From an uncultured Clostridia bacterium (lineage in GTDB: Bacteria > Bacillota > Clostridia > UBA1381): a stretch of 64,000 nt of DNA. The stretch is from assembly GCA_959602045.1 (NCBI GenBank), contig CAUGRT010000005.1, positions 1-64,000 on the forward strand, given 5' to 3'. Of this stretch, positions 9,428-18,952 are shown one piece after another. Below the pieces are notes generated by a model. The model had not been told where the DNA came from. It searched no databases and saw only the letters and a list, made by a program, of their open reading frames with translations. How positions within the stretch are numbered: the stretch's first letter is position 1; each line of letters opens with the position of its first letter. The position numbers and the translations under genes were made by a program.

Positions 9428-11236
9428 CTATTCCTCAACCGGAATCGTAATAATAAAGTCCGAACCCTTGTTTAATTCACTGTTGATTTTAATTTTTCCG
9501 TTAAAACCGGATTCAATCGTCTGCTTGGCAATCGCAAGCCCCAGACCGGTGCCGCCCTTATCACGCGAACGTGCTTTTTCCACGCGGAAGAAACGATCGA
9601 AAATATTCGGCAGCTTATCTTTCGGGATTCCGATTCCGTTATCCGAAACCTTAATACAAATATCTTTATAAACCTTAGAGGTATAGATTTCAATGTGTCC
9701 GCCGGTCGGGGTGTATTTTAACGCATTGGAAACAATATTCACAATAGCGCGCTCCAGACCGTCCCGGTCGCCCATAATTTTAGGCACTTCATTAATGGGG
9801 TGATAAGTCAGCGTCTGTTCACGCTTGCGTGCTGTCAACGCAAACCGCTCTACAATCGCTTCAATCATTGCACGAACATCAATTTCCTCCGGTGTTTTGT
9901 CATAAATCTGGTTTTCATCCAGCTTTGACAGCGTCAGCAGATCGCGGATAATGCGCGTCATGCGATCGGTTTCGGAGGATATTGTTCCCAAAAATCGTGT
10001 GCGCAGCTCCCGATCCGCGTCCGGTGTATCTGCCAGAATATCCGCATACGATTTAATAATCGTCAGCGGCGTTCTTAACTCATGCGACACATCCGCCACA
10101 AAATCCCGACGCGATGCCTCCAACCGTTCCTGGCGCGTGACATCATGGATAATTACAATAATACCACCAATTTTGTTATCCGAATTGAAAACGGCAAAGC
10201 TTAACTGCAAATATTGATTATTCAACTTAATTTCGCGTTCTACCGCCGTTTCCGGCTTCATATATAACAAATCTCCCAACGAAATATCCGCGTTGATTTC
10301 CTTAAAGAACCGATCGAAACGAATATCGTCCAAATATTTGCGCTGTAAAAGCCGTTTCGCCTCCGGATTTACATGCATCAGCTTGCCCGAAATATCGAAA
10401 GCGAGGATTCCGTCGCTCATGTTTTGAAGGATTGTTTCGACCTTAACCTTTTCGCTGATTGCCTGTTCGGTTGATTCCTGGCGGCTGTGCGCCAGATACA
10501 CCAGTGAATTGGTCAGCTCACCCATCTCATCCACCGCCGTGGAGGGAGTCAGCGCATTCAGATCTCCGTCCGCAAGACGTTTTGCATTTTCGGCAAGTGC
10601 CTTCAGCGGAACGGATACGGAGCGCGAAAGCATATAGCCGATCAGCAGTGCCGCCGCCGCACTGAGAAGCAGCGACCAAAGCATAATATTATAAATCCGT
10701 CCGGTTACCGCCGCCGCGTCATCCCCCGAATCCTTAACATATACAACAAACTTCACCTGCGAACCGTTCATCAGCGGCAGGGCATAATCCATGTAGGAGG
10801 CAGAAAGCCCCGTTTCATCGGCGGCTGTGCCGTTTAATGCGCTGACAACCGAGGGAGTGCGCTCAATGTTATCAGCATTGGACGAGGTGTATAAAACATT
10901 CCCCGATCCGTCCAACACCGCATAAAAGCGCGAAAGCCCCAGCGAGAGATTCGCCGTATATAAGCTCATAATGCCTTTGATGGATTCCAGATTTGCTTCC
11001 GGATTTTCTTCCATTACCACCGCGCCCGACGCTTCGGCAGAAGGACTGATCCCGTTCGCCGCGGCGGTCAGCTCCGATTTCAGACTATCCGAAAAAACCG
11101 TATCAACGGCATTTTTAAAGCCGTTATGAAAATAAGAAGAAGTCCGGCTGATTGCTGCCGCTGCGCCGATCAGCTGAACAATAATTGCCGCAAGGGCAAA
11201 ATATACGGTAATTTTCCAACGTATACTTTTAAACAT
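9428..11236 (-). CDS. walK: WalK-type sensor histidine kinase
   Basis: Membrane sensor kinase of the essential cell-wall WalRK system; autophosphorylates on His and passes phosphate to WalR. Segments: TM1 about 10-30, extracytoplasmic sensor about 31-182, TM2 about 183-203, HAMP about 204-256, PAS about 262-370, and DHp with SHELRTP (His385). The CA domain starts from about 480 with NIVSNALKYTP, DNGIGIP and GGTGLGLAI. The 602 aa and the HAMP-PAS order fit WalK rather than PhoR. walR precedes it, separated by a terminator-like hairpin, and a YycI-like gene follows. The start ATG is behind the hairpin-SD module (AACGGAGATTAAC-ATG). Confidence 0.9.
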   Translation of the reverse strand: MFKSIRWKITVYFALAAIIVQLIGAAAAISRTSSYFHNGFKNAVDTVFSDSLKSELTAAANGISPSAEASGAVVMEENPEANLESIKGIMSLYTANLSLGLSRFYAVLDGSGNVLYTSSNADNIERTPSVVSALNGTAADETGLSASYMDYALPLMNGSQVKFVVYVKDSGDDAAAVTGRIYNIMLWSLLLSAAAALLIGYMLSRSVSVPLKALAENAKRLADGDLNALTPSTAVDEMGELTNSLVYLAHSRQESTEQAISEKVKVETILQNMSDGILAFDISGKLMHVNPEAKRLLQRKYLDDIRFDRFFKEINADISLGDLLYMKPETAVEREIKLNNQYLQLSFAVFNSDNKIGGIIVIIHDVTRQERLEASRRDFVADVSHELRTPLTIIKSYADILADTPDADRELRTRFLGTISSETDRMTRIIRDLLTLSKLDENQIYDKTPEEIDVRAMIEAIVERFALTARKREQTLTYHPINEVPKIMGDRDGLERAIVNIVSNALKYTPTGGHIEIYTSKVYKDICIKVSDNGIGIPKDKLPNIFDRFFRVEKARSRDKGGTGLGLAIAKQTIESGFNGKIKINSELNKGSDFIITIPVEE

Positions 11237-11238
11237 GT

Positions 11239-11274
11239 TAATCTCCGTTCTGCCGCTGCCTGCGGCATAAATTC
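11239..11274 (-). promoter_or_regulatory. hairpin-plus-Shine-Dalgarno module, copy c (walK leader)
   Basis: Minus strand: AATTTATGCCGC, loop AGGCA, GCGGCAGAACGGAGA, TTAAC-ATG. Confidence 0.6.
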
Positions 11275-11283
11275 ATCATCAAA

Positions 11284-11336
11284 CAAAAAATTACCGTAAC
11301 GGGCGCTCTCAAGTGAATGAGAACACCCTTACGGCA
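11284..11336 (-). terminator. terminator-like hairpin between walR and walK
   Basis: Minus strand: CCGTAAGGGTGTTCTC, loop ATTCACTT, GAGAGCGCCCGTTACGG, then TAATTTTTTG. The stem is about 15 pairs with small bulges and is followed by a six-T run. It would uncouple walK from walR unless read through. Confidence 0.6.
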
Positions 11337-11353
11337 TTCAATCGTTCCGGTTG

Positions 11354-12067
11354 TTATTTATCAAAATAATATCCCACGCCGCGCTTGGTGATGATATATC
11401 TCGGCAGACTCGGATCGTCTTCGATCTTTTCTCTCAGCCGCCGTACCGTAACATCGACCGTCCGCACATCTCCGTAATATTCATATCCCCATACATTTTC
11501 CAACAGCTTCTCGCGCGAGAAAATCTTGTCCGGCTGCATTGCAAGGAATTTCAGCAAATCAAATTCACGCAGCGTAATGTCAATGACCTTTCCGTTTTTC
11601 GTTACCTCGTAACGCTCTACATTAATCGTCAAATCTCCCGAAGTAATCGTGTTCTTGTCCTCATGATCCTTACTTCCGGCGTTCGCTTCGCTGTCGGTCG
11701 CAAATGCGCTTCTTCTCAGATTCGCTTTTACTCTCGCTGTTAATTCCCGAACTGAATAAGGCTTTGTGATATAATCATCCGCACCAAGCTCCAATCCCAG
11801 AACCTTGTCAACCTCGTCCTCCTTCGCTGTCAGCATGATAATCGGAACGTCCGATTTGTCCCGAACCTTCCGGCAAACCTCAAAACCGTCCAATCCCGGC
11901 AGCATAACATCCAGAAGAATTAAGTCCGGGTTTTCGGTTAAAGCCATCTCCAGTCCCTTTTCCCCGTCCAATGCCGACAGGGTCTTGTATCCCTCTTTTG
12001 TAAAAGTGTAAACTAATATATCATTAATATTCTTTTCGTCCTCAACAATTAAAATGGTTCTATCCAT
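11354..12067 (-). CDS. walR: WalR-type OmpR/PhoB response regulator
   Basis: DNA-binding partner of WalK controlling cell-wall hydrolases and surface metabolism. The receiver domain has the acidic pair VEDE, the phospho-acceptor DLILLDVMLPGLDG (Asp53) and Lys in DDYITKPYS. The C-terminal winged helix has TLREFDLLKFLA, ENVWGYEYYGDVRTVDV and the WalR-like ending TKRGVGYYFD. 237 aa is the usual length. The start is taken at MDRTILIV, 10 bases after AAAGGA; two codons earlier is also possible. walK follows after a hairpin. A sigma-A promoter lies 100-130 bp upstream. Confidence 0.92.
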   Translation of the reverse strand: MDRTILIVEDEKNINDILVYTFTKEGYKTLSALDGEKGLEMALTENPDLILLDVMLPGLDGFEVCRKVRDKSDVPIIMLTAKEDEVDKVLGLELGADDYITKPYSVRELTARVKANLRRSAFATDSEANAGSKDHEDKNTITSGDLTINVERYEVTKNGKVIDITLREFDLLKFLAMQPDKIFSREKLLENVWGYEYYGDVRTVDVTVRRLREKIEDDPSLPRYIITKRGVGYYFDK

Positions 12068-12073
12068 TATCAT

Positions 12074-12425
12074 ACGATCCTTTCTTGATTTTTAAAGTAA
12101 TTGTAAAATGTACGTTTTATTTTTCACACTGTTTTCTGTTCGATTACATATTTTGCATGATTATTACATATATTTTATCAGAAATTAACATAGTATGCAA
12201 GAGTAAATTCATATTTTATTAAAAATTTTTTTTATTTTTTTGATTTTTCATACAATAAATTACACATTATTCCAAAATATTTTAAAAATTTCAGTAAAAA
12301 CAAGAAAAAATTTATGAATCAGCTATTGAAACCCATCAAAAATTATGATATTCTAAAAGATATATAAAATCACTCAATTTCGTTTTTCATGGATCGGAAT
12401 TTTCAAATAGAGAAATTTCTCCCCT
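12074..12425. other. AT-rich intergenic region upstream of walR
   Basis: About 350 bp of very AT-rich DNA with long A/T runs between walR and hairpin copy 5. Apart from the walR promoter I see no conserved structure or convincing small gene in it. Confidence 0.5.
12172..12200 (-). promoter_or_regulatory. probable promoter of walR
   Basis: Minus strand TTGCAT (12200-12195), a 17-base spacer and TAAAAT (12177-12172), about 105 bp before the start codon. Confidence 0.5.
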
Positions 12426-12520
12426 CGGGAATACATCTGTTTTTTCTATGGAGGCGAGTTCTACTCCGCGCAGCGTAGCGGATGTCTGAGCCGCAATAGA
12501 ACAAAACAGACGTATTCCCG
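12426..12520 (-). repeat. dispersed hairpin element, copy 5
   Basis: The core is inverted (minus strand). Outer arms CGGGAATACATCTGTTTT and AAAACAGACGTATTCCCG match with one mispair. It lies between divergent walR and trmB. Confidence 0.9.
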
Positions 12521-12580
12521 ACTGTCAATCCGGGATTCGTTCAGCGATTTAAGACTTCCCTCCCTCTTTGCAAGGCAATG

Positions 12581-12622
12581 GACGTCTGAATCGCAGCAGA
12601 ACAAAAACAGATGAGATTTCCC
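12581..12622 (-). repeat. dispersed hairpin element, copy 6 (half copy)
   Basis: GACGTCTGAATCGCAGCAGAA followed by CAAAAACAGATGAGATTTCCC aligns with the end of the core plus one arm of copy 5. The other arm and most of the core are absent. It is a decayed or deleted copy 60 bp from copy 5. Confidence 0.6.
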
Positions 12623-12677
12623 AAACGATCCATTCAAATTATTGATTTTTTACGCGAAAGGAGCAAACAATTCAGAT

Positions 12678-13325
12678 ATGAGAATGAGAAAAAAGAAAAA
12701 CTGCGGCGAGCGCATGGAGAAATGCGCGGCGGTTTGGATTCGGGAGCCGGAAAAATGCCGCGGACGCTGGCGTGAAATCTTCGGGAACGACCACCCGATT
12801 CATATTGAGATCGGCTGTGGAAAGGGGAGCTTTATCACAGGGATGGCAAAGCTTTATCCGGAGATTAATTTTGTCGCGGTGGAGAAAGTCGAGGATGTAA
12901 TCGTGATGGCGATGGAGAAATCAATCGCGGCAGCTCTGCAAAACGTTCGCTTTACCGATATGGACGCCGAGCGATTGGAGGAGTTCTTCGATTACGGCGA
13001 GGCAGAGCGGATTTATTTGAATTTCAGCGACCCTTGGAAAAAGAATAAGCAGGCAAAACGCCGCTTGACGCATAAGCGGTTTTTGGACAGGTACAGAAAG
13101 GTGCTGAAGCCCGGAGATCAGATTTGGTTTAAGACCGATAATTGCCGGCTTTTTGAATTTTCGTTAAACTCTTTCTGCGATGAGAATTTTAAGCTATCCA
13201 ATATTACACTGGACTTGCACCATTCGGGGTTTGAGGGTAATGTGATGACCGAATATGAAACGCGTTTTACCGAGTTGGGGCAGCCGATTTACCGTTTACA
13301 GGCAACAGTTCCGGAATCTGTTTAA
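12678..13325 (+). CDS. trmB: tRNA (guanine46-N7)-methyltransferase TrmB
   Basis: Methylates N7 of G46 in the variable loop of tRNA with SAM. Motif HIEIGCGKGSFI is at about residues 40-51, the catalytic/binding LNFSDPWKKNKQAKRRL at about 115-131 (a TrmB signature), KTDNCRLFEFSL at about 155, and the C-terminal VMTEYETRF. 215 aa fits. The ATG at 12678 (MRMRKKK) is 14 bases after GAAAGGAG, rather far. An in-frame TTG at 12642 precedes the SD and is not used in my call. It appears to be a single gene; ilvB starts 276 bp downstream behind its own promoters. Confidence 0.94.
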   Translation: MRMRKKKNCGERMEKCAAVWIREPEKCRGRWREIFGNDHPIHIEIGCGKGSFITGMAKLYPEINFVAVEKVEDVIVMAMEKSIAAALQNVRFTDMDAERLEEFFDYGEAERIYLNFSDPWKKNKQAKRRLTHKRFLDRYRKVLKPGDQIWFKTDNCRLFEFSLNSFCDENFKLSNITLDLHHSGFEGNVMTEYETRFTELGQPIYRLQATVPESV

Positions 13326-13332
13326 GCGAATG

Positions 13333-13362
13333 TTGACAAAAACAAACAAAATTTTTTTATAT
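13333..13362 (+). promoter_or_regulatory. possible upstream ilv promoter P1
   Basis: TTGACA (13333-13338), an 18-base AT-rich spacer, then TTATAT (13357-13362). Confidence 0.35.
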
Positions 13363-13406
13363 ATTAAAACAGAAGTATTCACAATGACAATTCTATAAAA
13401 AGGATG

Positions 13407-13435
13407 TTGACAATACGGCTTTTCGCTGATAAAAT
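13407..13435 (+). promoter_or_regulatory. probable main ilv promoter P2
   Basis: TTGACA (13407-13412), a 17-base spacer, TAAAAT (13430-13435). The start would be near 13442, giving a leader of about 160 nt. Confidence 0.65.
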
Positions 13436-13454
13436 AAGATAGTATAGAAATAAT

Positions 13455-13590
13455 TCCGCATGATTACAGAATTGCGGATTCAAAGCGCCGGAGCATACCT
13501 CCGGCGTGATACAGCGTCATCCTTTACGGAAAGATGATCAGCCGCCGTCAACTCAAGACACGCGGCGAAAAATTTATGATATTGAGTAGG
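13455..13590 (+). promoter_or_regulatory. structured leader of ilvBNC
   Basis: Four successive hairpins: CCGCA/TGCGG (about 13457-13475), CGCCGGAG/CTCCGGCG (about 13486-13505), GTCATC/GATGAT (about 13517-13540) and GCCGC/GCGGC (about 13542-13568). The last is followed by GAAAAATTT. There is no T-box consensus (GGGTGG-ACCGCG) and no Ile/Leu/Val-rich leader peptide. The arrangement suggests RNA-level control, but the mechanism is not recognised. Confidence 0.4.
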
Positions 13591-13601
13591 GAGGAATTTT
13601 T

Positions 13602-15272
13602 TTGAAATTGACCGGCGCTGAAATGGTTGTAAAGGCTCTGGAGAAAAACGGCGTGAAGCTTGTGTTCGGGTATCCGGGCGCGGCAAACTGTCCCATTATC
13701 GACAAGCTGTCCTTTTCTCCGATCAAGCATATTCTTACACGAAACGAGCAGGGCGCGGCGCATATGGCGTCCGGCTATGCAAGAGTTACAAAAGAAGTCG
13801 GCGTATGTACCGCAACTTCCGGACCGGGTGCCACAAACCTGATTACGGGAATTGCGACAGCCTACATGGATTCAATTCCGATGGTGGCTCTGACGGGACA
13901 GGTCGGAACGAAATTTATCGGAAAGGACGCGTTCCAGGAGGTAGATATTACCGGTGCAACGCTTCCGTTTACAAAGCACAGTTATTTGGTCAAGGACGGA
14001 TTGGATATTCCGCGGATCGTCAATGAGGCGTTCCATATTGCCGGAACGGGTCGTCCGGGACCGGTACTGATTGATTTCCCGATGGATTTATTAAAGCAGG
14101 AATTTGAGTACCCCGATGAGGATGTGGAAGTTAATATCCGCGGCTATCGGCTGACGGGAAAGGCGAATGAATCGCAGATCAAAAAGGTTGCGGAGGCAAT
14201 CAAGACCGCGCAGCAGCCGATTATTCTGGCAGGCGGCGGCGTTGTGATTTCGGACGCGGTAAACGAATTCCGTAAATTAGTGAAAGAAACGGATATTCCC
14301 GTTGTTTCAACGATGATGGGAATCGGCGTTATGCCCTCATCCAGTCCCCGTTATTACGGCATGATCGGTTCTCACGGTGCACGCCGTGCCAATATGCTGC
14401 TGAACCGCGCGGATTTGGTTGTGGTTATGGGTTCTCGTCTGGGTGATCGGAGCGTGGCACACGCCAACGGTTTTAAGAGCAATAAGCGGATCATACATAT
14501 TGATATTGATCCGGCGGAAATCGGTAAAAATGTTGTTCCCGATATTCCGGTTGTCGGTGACATCAAGGATGTTTTGGAGCAGCTGCTCCCATTGGTATCC
14601 GGCTATAAAACCGACAAGACGTGGCTTGCAGAAGCCGAGGAAATCAGAAAGCAGGCAACGCATGAGCTTGAAACTGCCGATAACGGCTTTGTCAATCCAA
14701 GATATTTTCTGCAAAGACTATCCGAAAAAACCAATTCGGATGTTTATGTTTCAACCGAGGTTGGGCAGAATCAGATCTGGACAGCAAACTATTTTAATTT
14801 CACTTCTCCGCGCAGCTTCTTGACATCGGGCGGCTTCGGAACGATGGGATATGGTCTGCCGGCGGCGATCGGCGCTTCCGCAGCAGTGGACAAGCCGGTT
14901 ATCGCGGTAATGGGCGACGGTTCATTCCAGATGGATTTGCCGGAGTTGGGTACGATGTGTCAGTGGAATATTCCCGTTAAGATGGTTCTGTTCCGGAACA
15001 ATCGTCTGGGGATGGTGCATGAGCATCAGTATTTGCTGTATCATTCCAATTATCAGGCGGTTACGATTGAGGGAAGTCCGGATTTCAATAAGCTTGCGGA
15101 CGCATACGGAATCCCCAATTCATCCATTCACGAAAACAGTGAGATTGACGCCGGAATCAAGGCGCTGATGGATGCCGAGGGTTCGTATTTACTGGTTGTG
15201 AACGTAAGCCCGTTTGAGCCGACCGGCGACTCATTGAATGAGCATCAGCTTCCGGAAAAGGAAGTAAAGTAG
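13602..15272 (+). CDS. ilvB: acetolactate synthase large subunit
   Basis: Catalytic subunit of acetohydroxyacid synthase, first shared step of Val/Leu/Ile synthesis, using ThDP, FAD and Mg. ThDP activation Glu lies in LTRNEQGAAHMASGYARV (about residues 44-61), TSGPGATNLITGIA is at about 73-86, and the ThDP/Mg motif GDGSFQMDLPEL...FRNN at about 440-468. 556 aa is typical. The start codon is TTG, supported by AGTAGGGAGG eight bases upstream and by KLTGAEMVVKALE matching family N-termini. ilvN and ilvC follow, making ilvBNC one operon behind a structured leader. ilvD and leuABCD are not in the window. Confidence 0.95.
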   Translation: MKLTGAEMVVKALEKNGVKLVFGYPGAANCPIIDKLSFSPIKHILTRNEQGAAHMASGYARVTKEVGVCTATSGPGATNLITGIATAYMDSIPMVALTGQVGTKFIGKDAFQEVDITGATLPFTKHSYLVKDGLDIPRIVNEAFHIAGTGRPGPVLIDFPMDLLKQEFEYPDEDVEVNIRGYRLTGKANESQIKKVAEAIKTAQQPIILAGGGVVISDAVNEFRKLVKETDIPVVSTMMGIGVMPSSSPRYYGMIGSHGARRANMLLNRADLVVVMGSRLGDRSVAHANGFKSNKRIIHIDIDPAEIGKNVVPDIPVVGDIKDVLEQLLPLVSGYKTDKTWLAEAEEIRKQATHELETADNGFVNPRYFLQRLSEKTNSDVYVSTEVGQNQIWTANYFNFTSPRSFLTSGGFGTMGYGLPAAIGASAAVDKPVIAVMGDGSFQMDLPELGTMCQWNIPVKMVLFRNNRLGMVHEHQYLLYHSNYQAVTIEGSPDFNKLADAYGIPNSSIHENSEIDAGIKALMDAEGSYLLVVNVSPFEPTGDSLNEHQLPEKEVK

Positions 15273-15282
15273 AAATTTTCTA

Positions 15283-15324
15283 CGTTTGATTTTGTGCCGC
15301 AAACAGGGCGGCGGAATGGAGATT
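15283..15324 (+). promoter_or_regulatory. hairpin-plus-Shine-Dalgarno module, copy e (ilvN leader)
   Basis: TTTTGTGCCGC, loop AAACAG, GGCGGCGGAATGGAGA, TTCAT-ATG. It sits inside the ilv operon, between ilvB and ilvN. Confidence 0.6.
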
Positions 15325-15327
15325 CAT

Positions 15328-15834
15328 ATGCAAAAGTATACACTTTCCGTTTTGGTTGAAAATCAGCCCGGCGTATTATCGCGCGTGGTGGGATTATTCA
15401 GCCGCAGGGGCTTTAATATTTATTCGCTTTCGGTTGGCACGACAACGGATGATTCGGTATCTCGTATTACGATTGAGGTCGAGGGAGATTTGCTGGTTGT
15501 GGAACAGGTTTCCAAGCAGCTTTCAAAGCTGATGGAGGTTATCAAAATCAAGACGCTCCCCGGAAATGAGATGGTAAAAAGAGGTCTGATTCTCTGCAAG
15601 GTTCGGGTAACGCCGAAAACACGCGGTGAGGTTATCGAAATCACCAATATCTTCCGTGCAAAAATCATTGACATTTCTCCGTCTACCATGACGGTTGAAT
15701 TGACGGGAAATGACCAAAAGCTGAATGCATTTTTGGATATGATTGAAAATTACGGAATCGAAGAAATCGCCAGAACCGGCATGACCGCGCTCGAACGCGG
15801 CGCGAACACGCTGAAACTGGACAAAAACAGTTAA
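15328..15834 (+). CDS. ilvN: acetolactate synthase small (regulatory) subunit
   Basis: Regulatory ACT-domain subunit that activates IlvB and confers valine feedback inhibition. The ACT domain is at about residues 1-75, with SVLVENQPGVLSRVVGLFSR and RGFNIYSLSVG, and the C-terminal domain has MVKRGLILCKVRVTPKTR and MTVELTGNDQKLNAFLDM. 168 aa is normal. The start is placed at MQKYTLSVL; an ATG 12 bases earlier (MEIH) overlaps the SD sequence. It lies 55 bp after ilvB, with a hairpin-SD module in the gap, and 58 bp before ilvC. Confidence 0.95.
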   Translation: MQKYTLSVLVENQPGVLSRVVGLFSRRGFNIYSLSVGTTTDDSVSRITIEVEGDLLVVEQVSKQLSKLMEVIKIKTLPGNEMVKRGLILCKVRVTPKTRGEVIEITNIFRAKIIDISPSTMTVELTGNDQKLNAFLDMIENYGIEEIARTGMTALERGANTLKLDKNS

Positions 15835-15886
15835 TAATGGGGGACATCCCCACTATATAAAAATCCAAGTTACAAGAAAGAGGTAA

Positions 15887-16921
<1,035 letters not shown>

Positions 16922-16936
16922 TTTTAAAAAAAGATC

Positions 16937-16975
16937 AAAAATAGGAGTCGATGTGAAATCGGCTCCTATTTTTAT
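16937..16975 (+). terminator. intrinsic terminator of ilvBNC
   Basis: AATAGGAGTCGAT, loop GTGA, AATCGGCTCCTATTTTTATT. The stem is about 13 pairs with one G-T, then a T-run. Its A-rich left side may also serve metG from the other strand. Confidence 0.85.
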
Positions 16976-16996
16976 TCCGCTTCATAATATTAAGTT

Positions 16997-18919
16997 TTAT
17001 ACAATTTCCGCACCGCTCTGAATGTCATTCAGTGTGGTGAGTACCGTTAATTCATCATTATATTCCGCCGAGAGAATCATCCCTTGGGATTCCAATCCCA
17101 TCATCTTCCGAGGCTTGAAATTCGCAATAAACAGTACATTCTTGCCGACCAGTTCCTCCGGTTTATGGAATTTTGCAATTCCCGAAAGAATCTGACGGGT
17201 TTCACTGCCGACTTGCAGCGTAAAGCGCAGCAGCTTGGAGGACTTAGGCACCTTTTCACATTCCAGAACCTTGCCCACGCGGATGTCTAATTTTTCAAAA
17301 TCCTCAAAATCCACGAAATCCTTGAACGGAGAAATTTCAATTTTTTCCTCCTCCGCATTTTTTGCTGCCAATTCCTCAAGCTTTTTCTCTACATCAATCC
17401 GCGCGAAAATCGGAACCGCCTCGCCAACCTGCGTTCCGGCTTTTGTTGCGCCGAAAGCGCAGACGCTGTCATAGGATAATTCATCCGCATGCAACTGTGA
17501 TGCGATCTTTTCGGCTGTTTCCGGCATAAACGGCGACAGCAATGCTGCGATAATTCGAATGGTTTCTGCAAGATTATATAAAACCGTTCCCAAACGTGGT
17601 TTGGTTTCATCGCTCTTTGCCAAAATCCACGGTGTGGTTTCGTCAATGTATTTGTTTGCGCGGTCTACAACTTTCCAGATTTCATCCAGGCTATCCGCAA
17701 CGCGAAGCTGTTTCATTTTAGCGCTGATTGCCGTAATTGCCGAAACCGCAGTTTCTTTCAAATCCGCGTCAAATTCGCCCTCAACATCCCCCGGCTGAAT
17801 TACGCCGCCGAAGTATTTGTTAATCATGGCAACAGTACGGTTTACAAGATTCCCCAGCGTATTGGCAAGGTCACTGTTATAACGGCTCATGAACACATCA
17901 TAAGTGATCGTTCCGTCCTGCGCAAACGGCATCTCATGCAGTGAATAATAACGTACCGCGTCCACGCCGAAATGACGAACCAAGTCCTGCGCATAAATCA
18001 CATTGCCGCGCGATTTGCTCATCTTTTCCTCGCCGAAAAGCATCCACGGATGTCCGAATACCTGTTTCGGGAGCGGCTCGCCCAACGCCATCAGCATAAT
18101 TGGCCAATAGATGGTATGGAATCGCAGAATATCCTTTCCGATAACATGCACATCTGCCGGCCAGTATTTTTGATACAGCTCGCCCTTTTTTTCCGGAGTG
18201 TAGCCGAGCGCCGTAATGTAGTTTGAAAGCGCGTCAATCCAAACGTAGATAACGTGTCCGGGATCAAACTCAACCGGGATCCCCCAGGTGAAGCTGGTAC
18301 GCGATACGCATAAGTCCTGCAAGCCCGGTTTCAGAAAGTTGTTCACCATTTCCTTTTTGCGCGATTCCGGCTGAATAAATTCCGGATGCTCCTCGATATA
18401 CCGCATCAGCTTATCCTGGTATTTACTCATTTTGAAGAAGTACGCTTCTTCCTTGGTCGGCTTTACTTCACGGCCGCAGTCGGGGCATTTTCCGTCCACA
18501 AGCTGCGTTTCCGTCCAGAAAGACTCGCAGGGCGTACAATATAACCCCTCGTATTCGCCCTTGTAAATATCGCCCTGATCATAGAGCTTTTTGAAAATCT
18601 GCTGAACCGCCTTCACATGATAATCATCCGTCGTGCGGATAAACTTGTCATAGCTGATGTTCAGCATATCGGCAATACTGCGGATTTCGCCGGCAATCTT
18701 GTCTACATGCTGCTTGGGGGTGATTCCCTGTGCTTCGGCAATCTCTTGAATTTTCTGTCCGTGTTCGTCTGTTCCGGTTAGGAAAAATACGTCCTTTCCG
18801 ATAAAACGGTTAAAACGCGCGATTGCATCCGTCAAAATGATCTCATACGTATTTCCGATATGCGGTGTTTTGGATGTATACGCAATCGCGGTGGTAATAT
18901 AAAATTTCTCTTTTTCCAT
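16997..18919 (-). CDS. metG: methionyl-tRNA synthetase with C-terminal tRNA-binding domain
   Basis: Class I synthetase charging tRNA-Met. HIGH-like PHIGNTYE is at about residues 19-26, and zinc-knuckle cysteines are in CTPCESF and CPDCG (about 128-150). KMSKS lies in EEKMSKSRGNVIY at about 300, with an anticodon-binding helical domain. The C-terminal Trbp111/EMAP-like domain, from about 535, contains FEKLDIRVGKVLECEKVP and GIAKFHKPEELVGK. 640 aa is the common length for the fused form. SD AAAGGATATACCA-ATG. The AI-2E-type permease gene ends 33 bp upstream, so the two are likely co-transcribed. No T-box or SAM riboswitch is seen. Confidence 0.96.
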   Translation of the reverse strand: MEKEKFYITTAIAYTSKTPHIGNTYEIILTDAIARFNRFIGKDVFFLTGTDEHGQKIQEIAEAQGITPKQHVDKIAGEIRSIADMLNISYDKFIRTTDDYHVKAVQQIFKKLYDQGDIYKGEYEGLYCTPCESFWTETQLVDGKCPDCGREVKPTKEEAYFFKMSKYQDKLMRYIEEHPEFIQPESRKKEMVNNFLKPGLQDLCVSRTSFTWGIPVEFDPGHVIYVWIDALSNYITALGYTPEKKGELYQKYWPADVHVIGKDILRFHTIYWPIMLMALGEPLPKQVFGHPWMLFGEEKMSKSRGNVIYAQDLVRHFGVDAVRYYSLHEMPFAQDGTITYDVFMSRYNSDLANTLGNLVNRTVAMINKYFGGVIQPGDVEGEFDADLKETAVSAITAISAKMKQLRVADSLDEIWKVVDRANKYIDETTPWILAKSDETKPRLGTVLYNLAETIRIIAALLSPFMPETAEKIASQLHADELSYDSVCAFGATKAGTQVGEAVPIFARIDVEKKLEELAAKNAEEEKIEISPFKDFVDFEDFEKLDIRVGKVLECEKVPKSSKLLRFTLQVGSETRQILSGIAKFHKPEELVGKNVLFIANFKPRKMMGLESQGMILSAEYNDELTVLTTLNDIQSGAEIV

Positions 18920-18952
18920 TGGTATATCCTTTCTGAATTTATTTTTTGTAAT

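Noticed and set aside
13436..13601. T-box or BCAA leader peptide before ilvB
   Set aside because: No GGGTGG-ACCGCG box, and the only short ATG frame (MITELRIQSAGAYLRR...) is not enriched in Ile, Leu or Val.
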